64,000 bases of DNA from Lewinellaceae bacterium (GTDB lineage: Bacteria > Bacteroidota > Bacteroidia > Chitinophagales > Saprospiraceae): NCBI GenBank assembly GCA_020636025.1, contig JACJYQ010000003.1, positions 496,001 through 560,000 on the forward strand, written 5' to 3'. The notes under the pieces were generated by a model. The model made no database searches. It was not told the DNA's origin and worked only from the letters and a program-made list of their open reading frames with translations. Below, in pieces: positions 42,554 through 51,072 of this stretch. A program made the translations under genes and the position numbers. Position 1 is the first letter of the stretch. Every line of letters starts with the position of its first letter.

Positions 42554-44008
42554 TTACGTTGTAGACAGTTGTTCGGCTTTTTTTAAAAGCCAATGGTGTT
42601 CCGCCGCATGCTTTTCCTCTTTTATTCGCGCGATTAGCCTTGCTGCACGTTTCTGGTCCCCTGGTATAGAAGCTGAAATCTGATTGAGCATATTTAGAAA
42701 ATCCAGGTTTTTCTTTCGCCTGGAATCGGGTAGCAATTTCTGCGAAGTCCTACTTAGAAACATTTTAAAGGCATCAGTTTTATAGGGAAGCAGATCTGAT
42801 TGTAATTCATAAAGCGCTTTTAATTCGAGGCGTTTTCCGGTGAGGAGATGGTCTACAAATGGAGACGTTTCCGGTAAATGATCTAGACATTCTTCATATT
42901 TTCCTTTGCTAAATAACAAATAGGCTAAATTCAAGCGATAAACATCCTGGGTTTCATTGTCACCTATTATTTCGTGTTTGTGTTGCTCTACAAATTCAAT
43001 AGCCCAATCTAAATTGCCGGTGGCTACTGCACATTCGGAAATAGACAAGTAACGGCTTGGATGAAGCTTTCCTTCATAATGAAGTATCCCTCTGCTCAAG
43101 TTGTCCTTATAGAGTTCAAATAGGATGTTATTAATATCTATTCTTTCCGGGTCTCTGAAAATAATTAGGATACAGATGTTTCTTAGGTAAGTGTAAAATC
43201 CATTCAAAGTTGAGATATCCAATTTGTTTTCATGCTCCAAAAGGAGATCAAACAGCGATTGTACGTCTTCTTTTTCAGGTGACTCTTTTTTCAATAGTTG
43301 AAAAATAGTATAGTTGATTTTAAGAGAAGGGGATAGCAAAAAATATCTATAATGCACATTTGGCTCGTAGAGCCTTTCCATCATTGTTTCGGATACTGAG
43401 ATATTGGCAACTTTTTGTTGCAAAAGATACACATTGAGCAGGGCTAACTTATTAAGCTGATAGTGGAGTTCAAGCGCATCTACGGTGCTTGGGATATTTA
43501 GATCACCTTTTGCCTGGTTATACAAACTTTCTTGATTGTGTATTGCATACTCTAAAAGATATTTTTTGTGGAAATAATAAGCATCTTCTATTTGAGATGC
43601 TTCATGCGATTTTTTCAGTTTTGAGAGGTATTGTTTGTATCGTGAGTCTAAACCTCTAAGACGTACGATTTCCGCAAAGTCAAAATCCTGATAAAACTGA
43701 TTTTTTTCTCTGAAATAATGTTGGGTTAATAAATAGTCCCGAATAACTTTTTGTGCTTCTACCATAACTTTCTCAAGCTTTCCCTCTACAAAGTTTTGAC
43801 CAGGGAATACCGTTTTGTAAGCCTCAGATCTTGTGAGTTCTTTAGCATGTTCTTGCCAAGGATGAGATAAGCAAAGCTTTAAAAGAGGCTCGATGTACAT
43901 TTTCATTTTCCTTCCTGGTAAACTATCTTGCCTCGCAAAGGCTAAAATTTGTTCCTTTTCCTGCGAATTGAGCGTATTTATGAGTTCGAATAATTGGCTT
44001 TGCTTCAT
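42554..44008 (-). CDS. Uncharacterised helical-repeat protein, second family member
   Basis: The 484-residue soluble, mostly helical protein lacks a signal. It begins MKQSQLFELINTLNSQEKEQ, similar in layout to MLKSNLYQLVKTFNNTEQ of 14478-15866. Shared modules include GNLDWAIEFVEQHK (versus DELDWAEMFIVEYR), a TPR-like C-terminal half, and a WLL near the end. It is divergent from a T9SS-exported protein gene at 44115, as the first member is divergent from 12106-14151. The sequence is AT-richer than its neighbours. No function is known. Confidence 0.75.
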   Translation of the reverse strand: MKQSQLFELINTLNSQEKEQILAFARQDSLPGRKMKMYIEPLLKLCLSHPWQEHAKELTRSEAYKTVFPGQNFVEGKLEKVMVEAQKVIRDYLLTQHYFREKNQFYQDFDFAEIVRLRGLDSRYKQYLSKLKKSHEASQIEDAYYFHKKYLLEYAIHNQESLYNQAKGDLNIPSTVDALELHYQLNKLALLNVYLLQQKVANISVSETMMERLYEPNVHYRYFLLSPSLKINYTIFQLLKKESPEKEDVQSLFDLLLEHENKLDISTLNGFYTYLRNICILIIFRDPERIDINNILFELYKDNLSRGILHYEGKLHPSRYLSISECAVATGNLDWAIEFVEQHKHEIIGDNETQDVYRLNLAYLLFSKGKYEECLDHLPETSPFVDHLLTGKRLELKALYELQSDLLPYKTDAFKMFLSRTSQKLLPDSRRKKNLDFLNMLNQISASIPGDQKRAARLIARIKEEKHAAEHHWLLKKAEQLSTT

Positions 44009-44114
44009 ATCTATCAGGTAGAATACTGGTCTGAAAGTGTTACTAATTTTTTCAAGCCAAGAAATAATCTTTGTGCTTAATAATGGTAATTAATTGATTT
44101 AAAATCTATTCATC

Positions 44115-45281
44115 ATGCAAAAAAACTGCTTTTTGACATTACTCTTTAGTATTTCATTCATCATCAATGCTAACGCATTTTCAAGTGCTTTTTCATCAAA
44201 ATTTGACCCTGTAAGTGTTCAGGAGGACATTTGCAATGAACCACCACCTGATAGTTTCCGCGTAACCGGATATGGCTATAATTTTGTTTCAGTAGCATGG
44301 GAGCCAATAGCTCCTGTAGCAAACTATCATATTACTGTGTTGCAAGAGGATGAAACAAATGGCTGGATTACACTAACTACAATAATAGTTCAAAATGATA
44401 CTACATATACGATAAGTAATTTGGACATGCAACTGAAACACAAACTGGAGTTAAGAACCGTTTGCCCAAACGGTGAACCGGGTTCTTCCTTCGTTGCAGC
44501 CATTCCACCTCATGGCCTAATTATTGAGCTTACAGCGAATGGTAACCGGCCAATTGAGCCACAACCGGGTACATGTGGATCTTTAAACTTTGTTGATCAT
44601 ATATGGGTAGGGTTTAAGCTTACGAAAGAAATTGGTGAAGGGGAAACGATTTCAAGTTTGTTTGAATATGAACTTGTGCAATCAGGTGGCGTTGAGGCCA
44701 GGATAAAAAGAAAATATGAGCCAATTCAGGGTAATGGACCAATTCTTGTTGCCGCTAATGAGATTGAGGCATGGCCACTACATCCAAAAGATAAGAAAGA
44801 TACCAAAACATTACGCTTTCAAGTGGGTGAAATTAACCAAAATGGTTTTGAAAATTTTGGTTATGTTACTGTGAACTCGCCAATTAACGGAACTGTATCT
44901 GTTTGTACCACTCAAGTGATTAATCCTCCTTATTATTTTGAGGCATTAGTTGCTGATAAAGTTGAGGTTTGCCTGGAGTGCCCGACGGGTGATCAAGGGG
45001 GCAATACTGGTGGGTATGCTAGGCCTTCATTGGGGATGGCTAAGGTAAGGGTTGAAAATCCCATTTCGGACTATATACAGATGTTTTTTGATGAAAATGA
45101 ATTTCAAAGTGGCATTTATACCATAACGCTAACCGACTTATCTGGCCGGTGCTTTTTCCGGGAACAGATAGATATACCCGAACCTCGAATAGCTATTCCA
45201 TTAGGGTATATCCCACCCGGATTGCTTCTTTTGAATGTAGAATATAATGGATGTACACAGACCCTTAAGGTGATTCGATAA
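44115..45281 (+). CDS. Fibronectin-III secreted protein with T9SS-like tail
   Basis: The 388-residue protein has a signal peptide (MQKNCFLTLLFSISFIINAN). A fibronectin type III domain near residues 38-130 is marked by DSFRVTGYGYNFVSVAWEPI and TYTISNLDMQLKHKLELRTV. A cysteine-containing middle domain follows. A C-terminal type-A-like domain (VENPISDYIQMFFDENE ... IPPGLLLLNVEYNG) ends the protein. Only seven bases follow to the next frame, and the next preferred start is 57 bases away, so it probably shares an operon with the two propeller proteins. Confidence 0.8.
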   Translation: MQKNCFLTLLFSISFIINANAFSSAFSSKFDPVSVQEDICNEPPPDSFRVTGYGYNFVSVAWEPIAPVANYHITVLQEDETNGWITLTTIIVQNDTTYTISNLDMQLKHKLELRTVCPNGEPGSSFVAAIPPHGLIIELTANGNRPIEPQPGTCGSLNFVDHIWVGFKLTKEIGEGETISSLFEYELVQSGGVEARIKRKYEPIQGNGPILVAANEIEAWPLHPKDKKDTKTLRFQVGEINQNGFENFGYVTVNSPINGTVSVCTTQVINPPYYFEALVADKVEVCLECPTGDQGGNTGGYARPSLGMAKVRVENPISDYIQMFFDENEFQSGIYTITLTDLSGRCFFREQIDIPEPRIAIPLGYIPPGLLLLNVEYNGCTQTLKVIR

Positions 45282-45338
45282 AGAACTGTGGAATTTTATA
45301 TTGATTTTAAATTTTGTCAATTAGGAAATCCTAAAGCA

Positions 45339-46889
45339 ATGAAAAATAGATTACTAATATTCTTAACTTATTTGATTACTACGTTTCTTCATGCCCAACC
45401 TTCTATCGAATGGCAAAAAAACTACGGCGGTAGCTTGTACGACGAGGGAACTTCTGTAAAACCAACTTCCGATGGCGGCTATATTATTGGAGGAAACACC
45501 TTTTCTAATGACGGAGATGTATTTGGACATCGAGGGGGCTGGGATGTCTGGGTCTTAAAAACTGATCAATCTGGTGTCCTACAATGGAAAAAGGTGTTTG
45601 GCGGAACAGGGAATGATGTAGTTGAGCATATTCAACAAACTACAGATGGTGGATACTTTATTGTAGGGTATTCTGAATCAAATAACTTTGATGTCTCTGA
45701 CAATCATGGTGATTTTGATGGTTGGGTTGTTAAGCTGGACTCAAACGGAAGCATAGAATGGCAGAACTCCATTGGAGGAAGTGGCTGGGACGAATTTTGG
45801 GCAGGACAACAAACCACAGACGGAGGATATATAGTAGCCGGTAGATCTGCTTCAAATGATGGAGATGCTACTTATAACCACGGGCAATTGGATACCTGGG
45901 TTGTTAAGTTGGATGCAGAAGGAGAAATTGAGTGGCAAAGATCTTATGGTGGTAGTAAGGAGGATAATGCACGTGCCATGATCCAAACAATGGATGGAGG
46001 GTATTTGGTTGCATCCCGAACTGCTTCCACAGATGGTGATGTTACTGAATTGCATGGGAATACCGATTTTTGGTTGACGAAATTATCATTAAATGGCGAA
46101 ATTGAATGGGAAAAAACACTTGGTGGAAACCATGGGGATACCCCTGCGGATCTCATTCAAAATAACGATGGTTCTTATGTGATTACTGGTTACATAGGTT
46201 CAGGAACGGGTGACGTTTCTGTCTATTATGGTATCCTTGACTACTGGGTAGTTAAGATAAGTCAAACCGGAGAAATAATCTGGGAAAAAACCCTCGGCGG
46301 CAGCGGACCAGATTGGGCCAGAAAAATTATACCTGCCAACGATGGTGGTTATATTGTAGCCGGCACAACATATTCCGACGATTTTGATGTAATCGGAAAT
46401 GACGGTGGAGAAGATTTTTGGGTGGTTAAAGTCAGCAACGAAGGAGAACTTGTTTGGCAAAAATCTTTGGGTGGAACTAATCAGGAATCATTATTTGGGA
46501 TTTGCAATTCTCCCGATGGGGGATATGTACTTACTGGTTCTACAAGCTCAACAAATGGAGACTTGGTCGGCCTGCCAAACAAGGGCGAAGATGACCTTTG
46601 GGTCATAAAACTCGCACCAGAAACGAGCTCCATCAGCAAAGAGCCTGGTAAGCTAAATTCCCTGGAAATTTTTCCGAACCCTGCCAGTACCGAAATAGTG
46701 GTTAAGGTGCCAACACAGGAGCAAAATGTAACCGTAGTTATTCATGACTTGTCAGGAAACGTACTTTTACAACGCTCTATTTCCAATGGAAGCAAGCTGA
46801 ATGTTGAACAACTGCCAAGTGGTTTATACCTGATTGAAGCTGACACGGAGCAGGGGAAAAAGTATATAGGAAGGCTGGAGAAGTTCTAG
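45339..46889 (+). CDS. Secreted repeat propeller protein with T9SS tail (copy 1)
   Basis: The 516-residue protein has a signal peptide ending TFLHAQ and about seven repeats of roughly 55-60 residues (WQKNYGGSLYDEGTSVKPTS, DGGYIIGGNTFSNDGDVFG, GGWDVWVLKTDQSGVLQW). The pattern of Gly-Gly-Tyr and Trp-Val-Val-Lys suggests a beta-propeller. The sorting domain begins LEIFPNPASTEIVV. The ATG at 45339 gives the same length as copy 2. Copies 1 and 2 are nearly identical at both ends but diverge in the middle. Ligand unknown. Confidence 0.85.
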   Translation: MKNRLLIFLTYLITTFLHAQPSIEWQKNYGGSLYDEGTSVKPTSDGGYIIGGNTFSNDGDVFGHRGGWDVWVLKTDQSGVLQWKKVFGGTGNDVVEHIQQTTDGGYFIVGYSESNNFDVSDNHGDFDGWVVKLDSNGSIEWQNSIGGSGWDEFWAGQQTTDGGYIVAGRSASNDGDATYNHGQLDTWVVKLDAEGEIEWQRSYGGSKEDNARAMIQTMDGGYLVASRTASTDGDVTELHGNTDFWLTKLSLNGEIEWEKTLGGNHGDTPADLIQNNDGSYVITGYIGSGTGDVSVYYGILDYWVVKISQTGEIIWEKTLGGSGPDWARKIIPANDGGYIVAGTTYSDDFDVIGNDGGEDFWVVKVSNEGELVWQKSLGGTNQESLFGICNSPDGGYVLTGSTSSTNGDLVGLPNKGEDDLWVIKLAPETSSISKEPGKLNSLEIFPNPASTEIVVKVPTQEQNVTVVIHDLSGNVLLQRSISNGSKLNVEQLPSGLYLIEADTEQGKKYIGRLEKF

Positions 46890-46905
46890 CAAACGAACTC
46901 ACAAA

Positions 46906-48456
46906 ATGAAAAGGTTTTTTCTGCTTTACTTGTTGCATGTCTCTATAATTAGCATACAAGCACAACCCACCATCGAATGGCAAAAAACCTTTGGCGGTAG
47001 CTTGTACGACGAAGGGACTTCTGTAAAACAAACTTCTGATGGGGGCTATATTATCGCAGGAAACACTTTTTCTAGTGACGGAGACATCTTTGGACATCGA
47101 GGGGGCTGGGATGTCTGGGTCTTAAAAACCGATCAATCTGGTACTATTCAATGGAAGAAAGTGTATGGTGGAACAGGGAATGATGTAGTTGAGCATATTC
47201 AACAGACTACAGATGGTGGATACTTTATTGTGGGATATTCAGAATCGAATAATTTTGATGTCTCTGGCAATCATGGTGATTTTGATGGTTGGGTTCTTAA
47301 ACTCGATTCTTCTGGAAATATAGAGTGGCAAAACTCCATTGGTGGAAGTGGCTGGGATGAATTTTGGGCTGGGCAGCAAACCACTGATGGAGGATATATA
47401 GTAGCCGGTAGATCTGCTTCAAATGATGGAGATGCTACATTAAACCATGGGCAATTAGATTCGTGGGTAGTGAAATTAAGTTCAGAGGGGGAAATTGAAT
47501 GGCAAAAATCATTTGGGGGAAGCAAAGATGATATTGGTTATGCACTAATCCAGACTAAGGATGGAGGATATCTTTTGGCTTCTGAAACAGCTTCAAATGA
47601 TGGAGATGTATCTGGGCTTCATGGAAATACTGATATATGGCTAGCAAAATTATTGGTTAATGGGGAAATAGAATGGCAAAAAGCCCTTGGAGGAAATAGT
47701 GGTGATACACCTTCAGATATTGTGCAAAATGAAGATGGTACCTTTATAGTCCTCGGATTTGTGGGGTCAAGTACCGGGGATATCTCTGTATACTATGGGT
47801 GGCTAGATTTCTGGCTTGTGAAAGTAGATCAAACTGGGGAGATTGTATGGGAAAAAACCCTTGGTGGCAGCGGCCCGGATTGGGCTAGAAAAGTTCTACC
47901 GTCAAATGATGGTGGTTATATTGTAGCAGGCACTACCCATTCAGAGGATTTTGATGTGGTTGGAAATGATGGTGGTGAAGATTTTTGGATCGTTAAGGTA
48001 AATAGTGTGGGAGAATTAGTTTGGCAAAAAACCTTAGGCGGCACTAAACAAGAAGCTGCTTTTGGCTTGAGTTCTTCATTTGATGGCGGCTTTATTCTAA
48101 CTGGTTATGCCTATTCAACAAATGGAGACCTCACAGGATTGCCCAATCAGGGAAATGAGGACCTTTGGGTCATAAAACTCGCCCCAGAAACGAGCTCCAT
48201 CAGCAAAGAGCCTGGTAAGCTAAATTCCCTGGAAATTTTTCCGAACCCTGCCAGTACCGAAATAGTAGTCAAGGCGCCAACACAGGAGCAAAATGTAACC
48301 GTAGTTATTCATGACTTGTCAGGAAACCTACTGTTACAACGCTCAATTACCAATGGTAATAACCTGAATATTGAACATTTTCCAGCCGGTTTCTATCTGA
48401 TAGAGGCTGAAACAGAACAAGGGGTAAAGTATATCGGAAAATTGGAGAAGATTTAA
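46906..48456 (+). CDS. Secreted repeat propeller protein with T9SS tail (copy 2)
   Basis: The 516-residue tandem paralogue of 45339-46889 lies 16 bases downstream. Signal peptide, repeat layout and sorting domain are the same. The last ~170 coding bases differ from copy 1 at only a handful of positions, while the middle repeats differ much more at both DNA and protein level. It is likely in one transcript with copy 1. The role is presumably at the cell surface; nothing catalytic is visible. Confidence 0.85.
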   Translation: MKRFFLLYLLHVSIISIQAQPTIEWQKTFGGSLYDEGTSVKQTSDGGYIIAGNTFSSDGDIFGHRGGWDVWVLKTDQSGTIQWKKVYGGTGNDVVEHIQQTTDGGYFIVGYSESNNFDVSGNHGDFDGWVLKLDSSGNIEWQNSIGGSGWDEFWAGQQTTDGGYIVAGRSASNDGDATLNHGQLDSWVVKLSSEGEIEWQKSFGGSKDDIGYALIQTKDGGYLLASETASNDGDVSGLHGNTDIWLAKLLVNGEIEWQKALGGNSGDTPSDIVQNEDGTFIVLGFVGSSTGDISVYYGWLDFWLVKVDQTGEIVWEKTLGGSGPDWARKVLPSNDGGYIVAGTTHSEDFDVVGNDGGEDFWIVKVNSVGELVWQKTLGGTKQEAAFGLSSSFDGGFILTGYAYSTNGDLTGLPNQGNEDLWVIKLAPETSSISKEPGKLNSLEIFPNPASTEIVVKAPTQEQNVTVVIHDLSGNLLLQRSITNGNNLNIEHFPAGFYLIEAETEQGVKYIGKLEKI

Positions 48457-48529
48457 GTTGCTATATCCTTTCGCCGCACCACGTGTTTCTCGCCACGCCA
48501 GGCACAAAAGGTAATTGTATTTCGCCGGT

Positions 48530-48590
48530 TTTATCAAGTCATCGCGCGTTGGCGTTTGCCCGCGCTGCTCCTTCGGAAACACCACGAGCG
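48530..48590. repeat. Dispersed intergenic repeat, copy B
   Basis: Same element as 40380-40440 in direct orientation; its hairpin is partly degraded (CGCGCTG versus CACCACGAGC). It lies in the convergent gap after the second propeller gene, before the peroxidase terminator. Confidence 0.75.
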
Positions 48591-48649
48591 ACAAGGATAA
48601 ATCTGTGTAATCAGCGTCCCGAGTTCACCTCGGGATAAAAATCCGTGAT

Positions 48650-48685
48650 AAAAAAACCGGCTTGCAGCACTGTGCCGCAAGCCGG
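48650..48685 (-). terminator. Rho-independent terminator of the di-heme peroxidase gene
   Basis: On the minus strand CCGGCTTGC pairs with GCAAGCCGG (48657-48665 with 48677-48685), followed by a run of seven T. It lies 37 bases after the peroxidase stop. Confidence 0.85.
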
Positions 48686-48721
48686 AACCCCACTAATGAT
48701 TCCTTGACCTTACTCAAGAAA

Positions 48722-50137
48722 TTATTGTTTTATCAACTTTTTGATAATTCGCTCTTGTTGGTTTGGGACTTGAACAACTACCATATACACGCCAGCCGGC
48801 AGATCACTGATGATCAAAGTTTCATCATACCCATTTGAGGTAACCTGCTGCAACAACTGACCTTTGGTATTCATCAGGCTTATTTGTGCCTCGGTTTCCA
48901 GGCCACTCAGGGTGAATGAACTGCTGGCCGGGTTCGGGAACAAACGGATATCCGATGCGGTAATTTGTGGCTCATCAATTGCCGTGGTACCGTTCAGGAT
49001 GGTTATTGAGCCATCCGGATCAAATGGGTTAGACCAAATAGGATTGGTGTATACATCGGTACCGGACAAGGTTCTCAGAAATGCGATCAACGCAGTGCGC
49101 TCCTGATTGGTCAGATTCAGCTTCTGAGGGAAACCATTTGGCCGCAATTTCGGATCCAGGTTCTGGTTCATAACATCTGGCATGATGTCGTTGTAGTGAT
49201 CGATGACCATACCGAGGTCTTTCATCACCCCATTGTGCATCATAGGGCCATTCAGTACGCCATCGGTTCTTATGAGATCTCTGAGACTTGGCGATCTGGT
49301 GACGGTTGGGTCAAATTCTCCGTTGACGGTCAGTGTGACACCATTGTTTTGCGAATTTGGCGCGATGTCAAATTCTGGTGCGCCATGGCAACCAGCGCAA
49401 CCGGCGCCTCCACCCACGCGTTCGCCCATTGGATTGAAAACAGGTGGCGCGAGGAACAGGTTTTTACCCATGTTTTCCTGTTGCGTGAAATTTGGAAAAG
49501 GCATCTGGTCATTCAGTGACATGCTTCTACCGGCATCGTATTTCGAATCAAAAGACTGAATACTTCTCACAAATTGGGCAAGGGCTCTTTGCATCCGGTT
49601 TTCGGTGATCATGGTATCTCCAAAAGCCAGTTTAAACAGGTCGTTGTAATATGGCACTTTATCCAGCTTATCCAGCAAGTCGGCAAATCCCGGGTCGCCG
49701 TTCTGGCCGCTATAACCCATTTCGCTGTGATCCTGAATAGGCATGGTGGTTTGCTCTTCCAGCGTATTGGCTCTTTCATCCCAGAAAAATCTGCGTTCTA
49801 CGGAAAAGCGCGGGTTTATCAAACGCATGGCATGCCTGCCAGTAACCCCGTTTACACCGGTGCTTACCAGACTGGTATCGCTGAACGCAAACTCCTGTTT
49901 GTGACAACTGGCACAAGCAATGGTATTATTCACCGATAGCTTTTTGTCGTAAAAAAGTACCCGGCCAAGGGTGGCGCCGGCATCAGTTGTTGGATTGTTG
50001 GGTGGTGTATTCTGTTTGAGAATGTAATCCGGAATAAATTGATTGGCGTAGTTGTCGAGATTTTGAAGGTCTATGGTCAACGACATCAGAACGATGGAAA
50101 GGAACACGAGGACTACTGGTGCTGAGATTCTTTTCAT
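48722..50137 (-). CDS. Di-heme cytochrome c peroxidase-family protein with T9SS tail
   Basis: The 471-residue protein has a signal-like N-terminus (VVLVFLSIVLMSLTIDLQN). Two haem c sites follow: CASCH (75-79) and CAGCH (247-251). Supporting conserved segments are LGRVLFYDKKLSVN, FSVERRFFWDERANTLEEQ and PSLRDLIRTDGVLNGPMMHNG. The fold matches bacterial cytochrome c peroxidase/MauG. A type-A sorting domain begins near residue 396 (IRLFPNPASSSFTLSG), so the enzyme should be exported across the outer membrane rather than remain periplasmic. Its electron donor is unknown. Confidence 0.9.
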   Translation of the reverse strand: MKRISAPVVLVFLSIVLMSLTIDLQNLDNYANQFIPDYILKQNTPPNNPTTDAGATLGRVLFYDKKLSVNNTIACASCHKQEFAFSDTSLVSTGVNGVTGRHAMRLINPRFSVERRFFWDERANTLEEQTTMPIQDHSEMGYSGQNGDPGFADLLDKLDKVPYYNDLFKLAFGDTMITENRMQRALAQFVRSIQSFDSKYDAGRSMSLNDQMPFPNFTQQENMGKNLFLAPPVFNPMGERVGGGAGCAGCHGAPEFDIAPNSQNNGVTLTVNGEFDPTVTRSPSLRDLIRTDGVLNGPMMHNGVMKDLGMVIDHYNDIMPDVMNQNLDPKLRPNGFPQKLNLTNQERTALIAFLRTLSGTDVYTNPIWSNPFDPDGSITILNGTTAIDEPQITASDIRLFPNPASSSFTLSGLETEAQISLMNTKGQLLQQVTSNGYDETLIISDLPAGVYMVVVQVPNQQERIIKKLIKQ

Positions 50138-50330
50138 AATGCAAATAGATTTTTAAAAGAAGTTTTGGTGTTTGAATAGACCTGACCGAATTAGTAAGGA
50201 TTAAGCGGGCTACTCGTTTGTTAGGCGTTTTGCTACTGATGGACAAACAGATTCAGCATTTGGGCTAGGGAATAGTACTTAGACGGGAGAGCAGAAAAAT
50301 TCCTTCGGGTGCCCGGTAAAATTTTTTAAA

Positions 50331-50492
50331 ATTGATTAAATGAGCAGATGATTACATGAATACATGACTTTTGAGGGGAAGGATAAATGTTGATTGTTGA
50401 CAACCAAATGTTCAAAATATCTCTACAATTCTACTTTCTGCCATGATTTCTGAAGTCATGTATTCATGTAATCATCTGCTCATTTAATCAAT
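50331..50492. repeat. 40-bp perfect inverted repeat
   Basis: Arms 50331-50370 and 50453-50492 are perfectly complementary over 40 bases, with an 82-base loop. They use the GATTACATGA word set of the other intergenic hairpins. Here it lies in a divergent gap, about 200 bases upstream of the peroxidase start and about 190 bases upstream of the small ORF at 50680. Confidence 0.88.
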
Positions 50493-50575
50493 GGCCATGT
50501 CCTCAGCCCATCCTCAATAATCACACAAAAAAGTGTGTTTTCAACCGTTAAGACGCTTGGTATTTCTTGAAAATA

Positions 50576-50610
50576 CGCAGACCTGCGTAGCCTCTTCACG
50601 CAGGTCTGCG
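50576..50610 (+). repeat. 13-bp stem hairpin before the small-ORF promoter
   Basis: CGCAGACCTGCGT pairs with ACGCAGGTCTGCG around a nine-base loop. The string CAGACCTGCG(C/T)AGCC also occurs at 33736-33750 in the other promoter-rich gap, so it may be a dispersed element. Confidence 0.7.
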
Positions 50611-50635
50611 GAAGCGGTGGGGTAGTGTACGCCTG

Positions 50636-50643
50636 CACCTTTG
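50636..50643 (+). promoter_or_regulatory. Candidate -7 box for the 50-residue ORF
   Basis: CACCTTTG, the same variant found at 14236 and 33649, lies 36 bases before the ATG at 50680. No -33 TTG was found at the usual spacing. Confidence 0.4.
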
Positions 50644-50679
50644 CAGCACTAAAATTCACTAACCAATACTAAAAAAACA

Positions 50680-50832
50680 ATGAAAACCATCCTTTTCCTT
50701 TGCATGCGCCCTTTCATGGGATTCACACTTCTGGTAGGACTCGTATTTGCTTTTGCGCCGCTTTTTTGCCTGACCATTCTGGCGGTAGCACTTTCCTGTT
50801 GCTTCAGAAAGAAGTCAGCACAGCTGAGCTAA
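50680..50832 (+). CDS. Small hydrophobic membrane protein (50 residues)
   Basis: A complete 50-codon ORF starts MKTILFLCMRPFMGFTLL. A single hydrophobic span covers residues 12-40 (LVGLVFAFAPLFCLTILAV), then comes a basic C-terminal tail (CCFRKKSAQLS). It has its own promoter-like box upstream and a strong terminator 33 bases downstream, which is the main reason to call it a gene. It contains four cysteines. Function is unknown; homologues would be needed to confirm translation. Confidence 0.6.
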   Translation: MKTILFLCMRPFMGFTLLVGLVFAFAPLFCLTILAVALSCCFRKKSAQLS

Positions 50833-50863
50833 TCAGCTCGAGCACATTTTATATTACCCGGAT

Positions 50864-50901
50864 AAGCCCAGGAGAGTGATTCACTCTTTTGGGCTTTTTT
50901 T
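50864..50901 (+). terminator. Rho-independent terminator of the small ORF
   Basis: AGCCCA...TGGGCT encloses an inner GAGAGTG-ATT-CACTCT stem, ending in a run of T. It lies 33 bases past the small-ORF stop. Confidence 0.85.
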
Positions 50902-50914
50902 CTCAGTACATCTT

Positions 50915-50976
50915 ACTTCCCCGGATTGAAATCCGAGGTTACGTCTTTCTTCCCTCGGATTAAAATCCGAGGTTAC
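50915..50976 (+). repeat. Tandem palindromic repeat CGGATTNAAATCCGAGGTTAC
   Basis: Two copies of a short palindrome (GGATTgAAATCC and TCGGATTaAAATCCGA), each followed by GGTTAC, lie between the terminator and pepD. Further GATAAT words occur at 50990-51030. No promoter box is clear in this gap. Confidence 0.65.
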
Positions 50977-51072
50977 AAGATGTTTTATCAAATTATCATA
51001 TTGGCTTATTATCAAATTAGCTAACTAATTCTTCCTTATTTTTGCCAAATTGCAAATCAATCACCACAACAC

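Noticed and set aside
40380..48590. Insertion-sequence terminal repeats around the T9SS block.
   Set aside because: The 61-base copies are direct rather than inverted, and no transposase lies between them.
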